Assembly (NCBI RefSeq): GCF_004339545.1
Contig: NZ_SMGD01000011.1
Span: 372,001-436,000 of the forward strand
Direction of reading: 5' to 3'
DNA: 64,000 nucleotides
Origin: Celerinatantimonas diazotrophica
GTDB taxonomy: Bacteria > Pseudomonadota > Gammaproteobacteria > Enterobacterales > Celerinatantimonadaceae
Of the stretch, positions 9,770-19,393 are shown one piece after another. Made by a program: the position numbers and the translations under genes. The first letter of the stretch is position 1; each line of letters starts with the position of its first letter. The notes beneath the pieces are model-generated. The model was given only the letters and a program-made list of their open reading frames with translations, was not told the DNA's origin and did no database searches.

Positions 9770-11251
9770 CTACGCTGCTTTGTAGGCTTTAAAGGCTTTA
9801 TCAAGCTTCTTAGCAACCTTTTTGCTCACACCAACAGTCTGTAGCGCGACACGCAATCGAGCTCGAGACATATCGGGGCCAAGGATCTCCATTGCATCAA
9901 CCACAGAAGTTGAGCTCGTTTTGCCAGTAATGGCCACAAACACAGGCTCTAAGAAATCTTTAACTTTAACTTCCAGATAATCAGCAATGGCTTTCGCAAT
10001 CACGAAGATATTATCTTTATTCCATTCACGCAGTGCTTCTAACTCCCAGATAAAGAACTGCATTCCTTCGCGGAACTGCTCTTCACTTAGTTTATGAAGT
10101 AACAGCGCTGGATCATATTCTGGAATACCACTGACAAAATGAGCAGCGATCGGCGCTAAATCACTAAAGACTTCCATGCGGGTTTTCACCTGAGGAATAA
10201 TTTTCATCAGGGTTTCTCGATTATATGCCCATTTGTGCAATTCATCGGCCAGCTGTTCATCGTTTAGTTCTTCACGGATCCACAAACCGTTCAGCCATTT
10301 AAGTTTATCAACATCAAATACCGGTCCCCCTAGGGAAACCCGTTTCATATCGAAACTCTCAACCATTTCTTCAAGCGAGAATTTTTCTCGGCCATCGGGC
10401 ATCGACCACCCCATCCGCCCGAGATAATTCAAGAGTGCCTGAGGTAAAAAGCCCATTTTTTGGTAATACAAAATACTCGTTGGGTTTTTACGTTTACTCA
10501 ATTTGGATTTATCAGGGTTACGCAACAGTGGCATATGACCTAACTGAGGCGCTTGCCAACCAAAATCTTCATAGAGTTTAATCAATTTGGGTGCTGAATT
10601 GAGCCACTCTTCACCACGGAAAATATGAGTGATCCCCATTAAATGATCATCGACGACATTTGCTAGAAAATAAGTTGGATAGCCGTCTGTTTTCAGCAAC
10701 ACCTGCATATCCACTTGTTCCCAAGGAATTTCAACTTCACCGCGCAGATAGTCATTGAATTTAAAGCTACCTGATTCTGGAATTTTCATCCGGATCACAT
10801 ATGGGTCGCCCGCATCCAGATGCGCTTTAATTTGTGCTTCACTTAATTTCAAACCACGACCATCGTAATGCGGTTGCACGCCAGCAGCCGTTTGTTCAGC
10901 ACGCATCTGAGCGAGTTCATCAGCCGTTGCGAAACAGTAAAACGCTTTGCCTTCATCCACCAATTGCTGAGCGTATTTTTGGTAAATATCAATACGGTCA
11001 CTTTGCCGATAAGGCCCTGCTGGACCACCAATATCAGGACCTTCATCCCAAGACAATCCGGTCCATTTCAGACTTTCTAAGATAGCCGCCTCTGACTCTC
11101 GAGTACTGCGAGTGCGGTCGGTATCTTCGATTCGCAAAATAAACTCACCACCTTGCGATTTAGCAAACGCATAGTTGAACAGTGCAATATAAGCAGTCCC
11201 CACATGAGGATCACCGGTGGGTGATGGGGCAACTCGAGTTCGAACAGTCAT
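9770..11251 (-). CDS. gltX: Glutamyl-tRNA synthetase
   Basis: A class I synthetase that charges tRNA-Glu. The ATG at 11249-11251 was chosen because the protein then begins [20 protein letters not shown], exactly the family start; the frame is open 10 codons further upstream. With this start it has 493 residues. The HIGH-type motif is HVGT (about 16-19) and the KMSKS-type motif is KLSKRK (about 240). The C-terminal anticodon-binding helices end in [16 protein letters not shown]. It is divergent from the tRNA-Val array, as in E. coli. Confidence 0.98.
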   Translation of the reverse strand: MTVRTRVAPSPTGDPHVGTAYIALFNYAFAKSQGGEFILRIEDTDRTRSTRESEAAILESLKWTGLSWDEGPDIGGPAGPYRQSDRIDIYQKYAQQLVDEGKAFYCFATADELAQMRAEQTAAGVQPHYDGRGLKLSEAQIKAHLDAGDPYVIRMKIPESGSFKFNDYLRGEVEIPWEQVDMQVLLKTDGYPTYFLANVVDDHLMGITHIFRGEEWLNSAPKLIKLYEDFGWQAPQLGHMPLLRNPDKSKLSKRKNPTSILYYQKMGFLPQALLNYLGRMGWSMPDGREKFSLEEMVESFDMKRVSLGGPVFDVDKLKWLNGLWIREELNDEQLADELHKWAYNRETLMKIIPQVKTRMEVFSDLAPIAAHFVSGIPEYDPALLLHKLSEEQFREGMQFFIWELEALREWNKDNIFVIAKAIADYLEVKVKDFLEPVFVAITGKTSSTSVVDAMEILGPDMSRARLRVALQTVGVSKKVAKKLDKAFKAYKAA

Positions 11252-11515
11252 GAAATCTCTCTTTCCAGTCAGTTTCAACAATATAAGATGGCAGCAATCT
11301 TACCATAGCAGAGCGATCGTGTTTATCTTTGCCGGTAAATTTGATGGGCAGGCTAAACAGAAAAAGTACACATGAAGCGGAGCGTATCATCATCTCTGAG
11401 TAGTATTAGGTAGAAAGAACATCTCTTTGCTCCAAATATAACAGGCAATCACTCAGCTAAATCGACATTTTTGCTGAGAAAACCAGCAACTACACTTATT
11501 TTCGTAAAATTTGCG

Positions 11516-11543
11516 TTGACAGTACGCTGAGGCTCCCTATAAT
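11516..11543 (+). promoter_or_regulatory. Strong sigma-70 promoter of the tRNA-Val array
   Basis: Consensus TTGACA (11516-11521) and TATAAT (11538-11543) are separated by 16 bp, with a GC-rich discriminator (ACGCCTCC) just before the tRNA. Both hexamers are perfect. A GC-rich discriminator is the usual mark of stringently controlled stable-RNA promoters. An AT-rich stretch upstream could act as an UP element. The rest of 11252-11515 holds the gltX leader; I see nothing else in it. Confidence 0.88.
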
Positions 11544-11557
11544 ACGCCTCCACAAGT

Positions 11558-11633
11558 GGTTGCTTAGCTCAGTTGGGAGAGCATCGCCCTTACAAGGCGA
11601 GGGTCACTGGTTCAAGCCCAGTAGCAACCACCA
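11558..11633 (+). tRNA. tRNA-Val (TAC), copy 1, type A
   Basis: A 76-nt cloverleaf with encoded CCA. Acceptor stem GGTTGCT / AGCAACC, anticodon loop CTTACAA (anticodon TAC) and T arm ACTGG-TTCAAGC-CCAGT. First gene after the promoter. Confidence 0.97.
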
Positions 11634-11636
11634 AGT

Positions 11637-11712
11637 GGTCGTTTAGCTCAGTTGGGAGAGCATCGCCCTTACAAGGCGAGGGTCGCTGGTTCAAGCCCAG
11701 CAACGACCACCA
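11637..11712 (+). tRNA. tRNA-Val (TAC), copy 2, type B
   Basis: A 76-nt cloverleaf with the same body and anticodon TAC as copy 1. The acceptor stem is GGTCGTT / AACGACC and the T stem GCTGG / CCAGC, so base changes are paired on both sides. Confidence 0.97.
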
Positions 11713-11717
11713 CAATT

Positions 11718-11793
11718 GGTTGCTTAGCTCAGTTGGGAGAGCATCGCCCTTACAAGGCGAGGGTCACTGGTTCAAGCCCAGTAGCAACCACCA
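11718..11793 (+). tRNA. tRNA-Val (TAC), copy 3, type A
   Basis: Identical in sequence to copy 1 (acceptor GGTTGCT / AGCAACC, T stem ACTGG / CCAGT), 76 nt with CCA, anticodon TAC. Confidence 0.97.
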
Positions 11794-11797
11794 TTAT

Positions 11798-11873
11798 GGT
11801 CGTTTAGCTCAGTTGGGAGAGCATCGCCCTTACAAGGCGAGGGTCGCTGGTTCAAGCCCAGCAACGACCACCA
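11798..11873 (+). tRNA. tRNA-Val (TAC), copy 4, type B
   Basis: Identical to copy 2 (acceptor GGTCGTT / AACGACC), 76 nt with CCA, anticodon TAC. No hairpin terminator follows. Only a pyrimidine-rich tract (about 11876-11916) separates it from the convergent DUF3833 gene. Confidence 0.97.
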
Positions 11874-11897
11874 AATTCTCTGCCCTTTCTTATTTTT

Positions 11898-12419
11898 CTA
11901 GTCTTTCTCTTTTTTAATCATTAATGTGATGTGCCCAACAGGCAAACCAAACTTGTACAAGGTGCTGGTATTAATCACAACTTCATGATCAATCCGGTAT
12001 AACCAGTCATCCACTTTGAATGTCCATTGCTTATTATCGATGGGGACATTTAGCAAATAATGCCAATTAACGACTGAACCGGCGATTGAGCCTTTTGCCA
12101 CGCCGTCAACATCGCCAGCCTGCCCCGAAATTTCATGGCCATTGAGCTTAATATGCCAAATTCGTTTCTGTTGTTTGCCATCTAAATAGTGAAATGTTTC
12201 ATCTAGAGTCAGCGTATTTTTATTCCAACTGGCTACGATGTCTGTGGTAAAACGGCGAGTTAATTTGTTGGAATAGTCAGTCACCATTCCCCACGCTTTG
12301 AGATGGCCGGAGAAAAATTCCCGGAACGCAAAATCGGGTTTACTGCCTTTATATTCCCCAATGCTGGTACTGCAAGACCCCAACAGAACACTGCATATAA
12401 CTATTAATATGATTCGCAT
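11898..12419 (-). CDS. DUF3833-family lipoprotein
   Basis: A 173-residue protein with a short lipoprotein signal ending in LLGSC (Cys16). The body matches the DUF3833 pattern: FSGHLKAWGMVTDYSNKLTRRF, LDGKQQKRIWHIKLNGHEISGQAGDVDG, then a lipocalin-like beta-rich part. The biochemical function is unknown. It is the last gene of a three-gene minus-strand operon (DUF2878, chalcone-isomerase-like, DUF3833), 1 bp after its neighbour's stop. In Vibrio and Shewanella these three close a longer cluster linked to the RpoE-ChrR singlet-oxygen response, with a photolyase, amine oxidase, DUF1365 and a cyclopropane-fatty-acid synthase. Those partners are absent here. Confidence 0.85.
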   Translation of the reverse strand: MRIILIVICSVLLGSCSTSIGEYKGSKPDFAFREFFSGHLKAWGMVTDYSNKLTRRFTTDIVASWNKNTLTLDETFHYLDGKQQKRIWHIKLNGHEISGQAGDVDGVAKGSIAGSVVNWHYLLNVPIDNKQWTFKVDDWLYRIDHEVVINTSTLYKFGLPVGHITLMIKKEKD

Positions 12420-12420
12420 G

Positions 12421-12921
12421 TTATTCCCCTAATAAATTGGCTCGCTGCTCAGGATATTGACTATGCTTGCCCAGCCAAATTGCTAAAAAAGCTTTGGCAA
12501 AACGCGGATCGGTTATCTCCCCTAAATATCGTGTGCCCAGATAGAAACTCCCTGCCCCCTCTTGAGTGACCTTAAATGCAATACAATCTCCCTTTTGCAC
12601 ATTCGGCCAGATAGCATTAAGACGTTTTAACCATTGCTTGACAGGTAAAGAGGGATCCAGTGGCATTGCTTGCCATTGCTCCTGGGTCTGCTTCACCAAA
12701 TCCTGGTGGCTGATATCACGTAAATAGGTCAATTGTAAGAGAGTCCCTTGCTGAGCCTGAACAGCGGCTTGAGCACCTTTGCTCTGATATAAGCGTGCCT
12801 GGTAAATGTCAAACCACCATTTACTGAATGTATATTCGCCGAGGGGGTTTTGCTGAGCAGGTGCGGTGCAGCTATTTGTGCTCACAGCCATTGCCGACAC
12901 CAATAATAAAGTCACGAGCAT
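12421..12921 (-). CDS. Chalcone-isomerase-like periplasmic protein
   Basis: A 166-residue protein with an N-terminal signal (MLVTLLLVSAMAVSTNSC, possibly a lipoprotein signal, though the cysteine context is poor). The body resembles the bacterial chalcone-isomerase-like (Chalcone_3) family: GEYTFSKWWFDIYQARLY, LTYLRDISHQDLVKQTQEQW, GDCIAFKVTQEG, FYLGTRYLGEITDPRFAKAFLAIWLG. These proteins share the fold of plant chalcone isomerase but most are thought to bind fatty acids and not flavonoids. It overlaps the DUF2878 gene by 10 bp and abuts the DUF3833 gene, so all three are probably made together. Confidence 0.82.
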   Translation of the reverse strand: MLVTLLLVSAMAVSTNSCTAPAQQNPLGEYTFSKWWFDIYQARLYQSKGAQAAVQAQQGTLLQLTYLRDISHQDLVKQTQEQWQAMPLDPSLPVKQWLKRLNAIWPNVQKGDCIAFKVTQEGAGSFYLGTRYLGEITDPRFAKAFLAIWLGKHSQYPEQRANLLGE

Positions 12922-13460
12922 TGCTCACCTCTGTGGTTACTATCTGTGTCTTCCAAGCGAAAGAGACTCCGACATAAATACAAAAAAGTGGGGGTTAATA
13001 TTAACCAAACCACCGCTAAGACTTGCAACGAATCTAAGGATAATTCCGTCATATTAGCCAATTTGGCACCGGCCCAATAACTTGATGGCCCGCCAATGGC
13101 GCCACACAACGCGGCGAAAAATAAATGCTCTTGAAACCACTTTAACGAAACATTCAGTAGAGTTGAAAATACAACCCACAATAAGCATAACCAAAGCGCA
13201 ATACCATGCTCTTGCCAAGCTTGGCCATAAATTCCCCAATAAGCTAAAGCACTGTCACAACCGATACCGATTGCTGGCACAATGAGTATAATCCACCACT
13301 TTGCTCTGCGCCCTGATTCAGTACTAAGATAAAGCCCAACGCTCAACAGCACTGCAACGACAGATAACACAGAAACGCCCAAACAGACCAACAACCACCA
13401 GCAAAGCTGATAGGCGAGCACATTAATCCATAACTTCATGATTAAACCATTGCTGTTCAT
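12912..13460 (-). CDS. DUF2878 inner membrane protein
   Basis: A 182-residue hydrophobic protein with about five membrane helices (INVLAYQLCWWLLVCLGV, LSVVAVLLSVGLYL, IILIVPAIGIGCDSAL, LWLCLLWVVFSTLLNVS, LAVVWLILTPTFLYL), matching DUF2878. A conserved GAIGGPSSYWAGAKL loop lies near residue 120. Function is unknown. The ATG 7 codons downstream (MKLWINVLAY) is an equally likely start; neither has a clear ribosome binding site. First gene of the small operon, next to the mobile-element-like repeat at 13638. Confidence 0.8.
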   Translation of the reverse strand: MNSNGLIMKLWINVLAYQLCWWLLVCLGVSVLSVVAVLLSVGLYLSTESGRRAKWWIILIVPAIGIGCDSALAYWGIYGQAWQEHGIALWLCLLWVVFSTLLNVSLKWFQEHLFFAALCGAIGGPSSYWAGAKLANMTELSLDSLQVLAVVWLILTPTFLYLCRSLFRLEDTDSNHRGEQCS

Positions 13461-13637
13461 TGCAATACACCATGGGTCTCAACAACCCCATAGCCCATCT
13501 ACACAAGATAGCAATTCCACTGCAAAGTGAGACAATTTTGCTGAAATTTATTCTTTCGAATTTGATGTATTAGCATTTGATAACTTCGCCATCAGAGCTA
13601 GTCAGCTGATTTATTAGCTAAATACATTTAAACTACT

Positions 13638-13902
13638 AGGGACTGTTGACCTTTGGTGGTTGAATTTTGTTCAAATTAAACGCATTTTGAACGCGGCGCC
13701 CCCTGCGTCGCTTAATGAGTGAAGCAAGCAGGGGGCAACAAAGTTCAGGATGCGTTTAAATGAACCCCAAGGGCAGTGTCTGAGAGGAATTTATCCAGCG
13801 TTAAACGTTCTTTGTGGCCAATAACTACACGGCACAACGTTTGCCTTGCCTAAATCCCTCTCAGATTTCTGCAAAACGAATCACAAAAGGTCAACAATCC
13901 CT
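13638..13902. mobile_element. MITE-like non-autonomous element, 265 bp
   Basis: The ends form an imperfect 21-bp terminal inverted repeat (AGGGACTGTTGACCTTTGGTG against AGGGATTGTTGACCTTTTGTG, three mismatches), and TA occurs at both edges, as in a TA target duplication. Inside are two further hairpins. One (about 13669-13763) pairs GTTCAAATTAAACGCATTTT with a nearly complementary arm and encloses GCCCCCTGC / GCAGGGGGC. The other (about 13780-13868) pairs TCTGAGAGGAATTTA with TAAATCCCTCTCAGA. No reading frame is present. The rest of 13461-13958 holds nothing else recognisable. There is no second copy in this window, so mobility is inferred from structure only. Confidence 0.72.
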
Positions 13903-13958
13903 AAGCTTCCAACTTTAATTAGAAGCTTACATACATTGGCCTGATGGGGAAGAGATTT

Positions 13959-14699
13959 ATGAATGATGTACTCACCACTTTATTTAACCATAAAAGTGAT
14001 CGCAGCTTTTTGGATAAGCCGGTTAGCGATGACATATTAGATAATGTGATTAATGCTGCTTACCACGCGCCAACTTCGATTAACTCTCAACAAGTATCAG
14101 TGATTGTGGTTCGAGATAAAGCACGCCGGCAACGCCTGTCACAATTGTGTGGAGGTCAACCTTGGATAGCAACCGCTCCCATATTTTTAGTGTTTGTCTT
14201 TGATATGCATAAAACCAAACTAGGCATCCAGATGGAAAATCGAAGTCAAAAGGCACAACAAAGTATTGAAAGTATTGTCTCGGGCTCAACCGACGTTGGA
14301 ATTGCGCTAAATAGTGCGTTAGTGGCTGCTCACTCACAAGGGCTGGGAGGAGTCCCTATTGGCGGAATTCGCTTAAATCCTCAAGAAGTCATTGATGAGT
14401 TAAAGCTGCCCGAAAATACATTTGCTATTGCTGGATTGTCAATTGGCTACGTTGATCAACCCGCTCAACAAAAACCACGCTTGTCCATTGATACCTTCCG
14501 ACACGAAGAGCACTATCATAGTGAGAACTTAATTGAACAGATCCGCCAGTATAATCAGAGATTGAACGCACATTGGGAAAATATTGGTCGAAGCGACGGT
14601 GAACATTGGAGTCATTCAGTGGCTGGGTATTATAGCCGCATCTACTATCCAGATGTTGCACCAACACTGATTAAACAAGGTTTTACCAATCAGTATTAA
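13959..14699 (+). CDS. NfsA/Frp-type NADPH nitroreductase
   Basis: An FMN-dependent nitroreductase family protein of 246 residues, near the 240 of E. coli NfsA. Such enzymes reduce nitro compounds, flavins or quinones with NADPH in the cytoplasm. Family features are the N-terminal HKSDRSFLDKPVSDDILD, the FMN-binding HAPTSINSQQ block, ALVAAHSQGLGGVPIGG, and the C-terminal GYYSRIYYPDVAPTLIKQGF. The ATG at 13959 is preferred over one 5 codons upstream because GGGGAAGAG lies just before it. It is single, between the MITE-like element and a hairpin at 14806. Nothing in the sequence fixes the substrate. Confidence 0.87.
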   Translation: MNDVLTTLFNHKSDRSFLDKPVSDDILDNVINAAYHAPTSINSQQVSVIVVRDKARRQRLSQLCGGQPWIATAPIFLVFVFDMHKTKLGIQMENRSQKAQQSIESIVSGSTDVGIALNSALVAAHSQGLGGVPIGGIRLNPQEVIDELKLPENTFAIAGLSIGYVDQPAQQKPRLSIDTFRHEEHYHSENLIEQIRQYNQRLNAHWENIGRSDGEHWSHSVAGYYSRIYYPDVAPTLIKQGFTNQY

Positions 14700-14805
14700 C
14701 TCTTACTATTAACTCAACACTAAATATAATTGTGCGATATTGCCTTATGACATATTGCACTGGTTTGTTTAGGTATGATTTGTATCCAGGCATCATTTAC
14801 AATAA

Positions 14806-14824
14806 GGGGCTCAGACTGAGCCCC
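14806..14824 (+). terminator. GC-rich hairpin downstream of the nitroreductase gene
   Basis: A perfect 8-bp stem GGGGCTCA / TGAGCCCC with a 3-nt loop, 107 bp after the stop. No T run follows (TATACAC), so it may be a weak terminator or a 3'-end stabilising hairpin. Confidence 0.5.
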
Positions 14825-14866
14825 TATACACAATTAGATAGTTCAAGCAGCATATACTGATTCAAA

Positions 14867-15088
14867 TTAGGCCAGTGAGTAAGATGATTCTAAGCACATT
14901 TTGACCAATCCAGAATCAATTTCTGGCCCGTAATTAAAACATCCACAAGACACGGAAGCAGCACATAGCGCTAAATGAGAGAGGAAGGCCATCACATCAA
15001 ACTTGGCTTGCTCAATAACAAATGCTCCGAGACAACTGTATGTTCTAAGAACATTACCATGAGCACCTAAGCAGTGATTAAGAAGGTT
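14867..15088 (-). pseudogene. Possible coding remnant, cysteine-rich, no start
   Basis: The minus-strand frame is open for about 73 codons from an in-frame stop near 15091 to the stop at 14867-14869. It reads like protein (LRTYSCLGAFVIEQAK, FDVMAFLSHLALCAASVS, CGCFNYGPEIDSGLVK) with seven cysteines. The only ATG is at 14990-14992, which leaves a 41-residue peptide with no clear ribosome binding site. It could be the 3' remnant of a lost gene or a chance frame. I do not recognise a family. The remaining 14700-15093 sequence holds only the hairpin at 14806. Confidence 0.25.
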
Positions 15089-15093
15089 TTTTT

Positions 15094-16236
15094 ATGCGTT
15101 TTTCCTACCCATTGTTAACGCTGTTATTGCTAGCAGCTAATTTAAGAACTCCCATTACAGCGATAGGTCCGTTGTACAGCGACTTAGCTAACATTCTGCA
15201 TGTCTCAAGTGCATCCATTGGCTTGGTTGCATCGATTCCTTTACTGATCTTTGCCCTATTTTCACCATTTGCGGCCAAACTGGCACAAAGAATAGGTTTA
15301 AAAAATGCGCTAAGTTGGGCACTGCTGGCCATTGTTTTTGGCCTACTTATCCGGATTAGTGGTTCACTCAGTAGTTTATATATTGGCACATTAGTCTGCG
15401 CCATCGGTATTGCTATTGCGAATGTCTTACTTCCTAGCTGGGTCAAAGAAAATTTTAGCCATCACCAATTAGGAACAATCACAGCGCTCTATGCCATGAT
15501 GATGGGTATCGCTGGGTCAGTATTCACCGCCTTAGCAGTGCCACTGGAACACTGGGGAAACTGGCAAATTGCACTGTTGAGTCCAGCAATTATCGCCATT
15601 ATCGCACTGCTTGCATGGTTGCCCTCGCCAACGCCAAAACAACCCGTTAATGTCACGCGAAAAAGCCTACCTAAACTGTGGCGCTCTCCCTTAGCTTGGG
15701 CCGTCACCATGTACATGGCAATGAGTTCTTTAAGCTTTTACATCATGGTCAATTGGCTTCCAGCAATGCTTAATGCTAGTGGCTATAGTCATTCACAAGC
15801 AGGTTTTCTCGATAGCATCATGCAGCTGGTTAGTGCCTTAGTAGGACTAACCATGGCGATTATGTTTAAACGTTATTCACTGAAAACTCTAGCGGTTAGC
15901 CATGCACTGTTACAGATCGTTGCTATCGGTGGGTTAATTTTCTATCCACAGTGGGCATTATTATGGTGTGTGATGCTTGGCTATTTAGCCGGTGGGGTAT
16001 TTATTATTGCGTTGACCTTTATGAGTGTCTGCGCTCACGACAGCCAAGCAGCGGCTCAACTTTCGGCGATGGCGCAAACAGTAGGCTATCTCATTGCCTG
16101 TGTTGGCCCAACACTAGCTGGTTGGGCACATCAGACCAGTGGAAGTTGGTTAAGCGTTCAATTGGGGTATATCGTCATTATGCTTTTATTAGCCTTAAGC
16201 GGCTACTGGGTAAGTCGCCATCAAAGCGAGCTTTGA
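15094..16236 (+). CDS. MFS transporter, CynX/NimT (YeaN) family
   Basis: A 380-residue polytopic inner membrane protein with 12 predicted helices. The opening LLTLLLLAANLRTPITAIGPLY is characteristic of the CynX/NimT family, whose members include cyanate-linked CynX and the 2-nitroimidazole exporter NimT. A basic loop (KLAQRIGLKNAL) after helix 2 and a central cytoplasmic loop (SPTPKQPVNVTRKSLPKLW) fit the MFS plan. The start ATG follows AAGAAGG. The gene is monocistronic. Its proximity to a nitroreductase gene could mean a shared role with nitro compounds, but the hairpin between them argues against cotranscription. The substrate is unknown. Confidence 0.85.
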   Translation: MRFSYPLLTLLLLAANLRTPITAIGPLYSDLANILHVSSASIGLVASIPLLIFALFSPFAAKLAQRIGLKNALSWALLAIVFGLLIRISGSLSSLYIGTLVCAIGIAIANVLLPSWVKENFSHHQLGTITALYAMMMGIAGSVFTALAVPLEHWGNWQIALLSPAIIAIIALLAWLPSPTPKQPVNVTRKSLPKLWRSPLAWAVTMYMAMSSLSFYIMVNWLPAMLNASGYSHSQAGFLDSIMQLVSALVGLTMAIMFKRYSLKTLAVSHALLQIVAIGGLIFYPQWALLWCVMLGYLAGGVFIIALTFMSVCAHDSQAAAQLSAMAQTVGYLIACVGPTLAGWAHQTSGSWLSVQLGYIVIMLLLALSGYWVSRHQSEL

Positions 16237-16337
16237 ACAGAGGGGAAGCCGCGCCCTGATTATTAAATCAGCATCGACAAAGAGCTATTTTATTAAACAT
16301 CTCAATTTTTCAGATTAAATTAAACGCCCAAAAATAA

Positions 16338-16369
16338 ATGGCATAACCGCTAATTAAGCGGTATGCCAT
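16338..16369. terminator. Bidirectional terminator between MFS gene and ligA
   Basis: ATGGCATAACCGCT pairs with AGCGGTATGCCAT (one bulged A), loop AATTA, flanked by AT-rich sequence on both sides, between two convergent genes. Confidence 0.7.
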
Positions 16370-16388
16370 ATTAAAATTAACTTAAAGA

Positions 16389-19378
<2,990 letters not shown>

Positions 19379-19393
19379 ATATCTTCTCTGCTC

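Noticed and set aside
11558-11873. Four regularly spaced repeats resembling a CRISPR array
   Set aside because: Each unit folds as a complete tRNA with CCA, spacers are only 3-5 bp, and no cas genes are present.
11573-11917. A 114-codon plus-strand frame with repeated protein segments
   Set aside because: It reads through the four tandem tRNA-Val genes; the repeats are tRNA copies, not a protein.
15951-16259. A 102-codon plus-strand frame overlapping the MFS gene
   Set aside because: Alternate-frame shadow of the MFS transporter, with no start signal.
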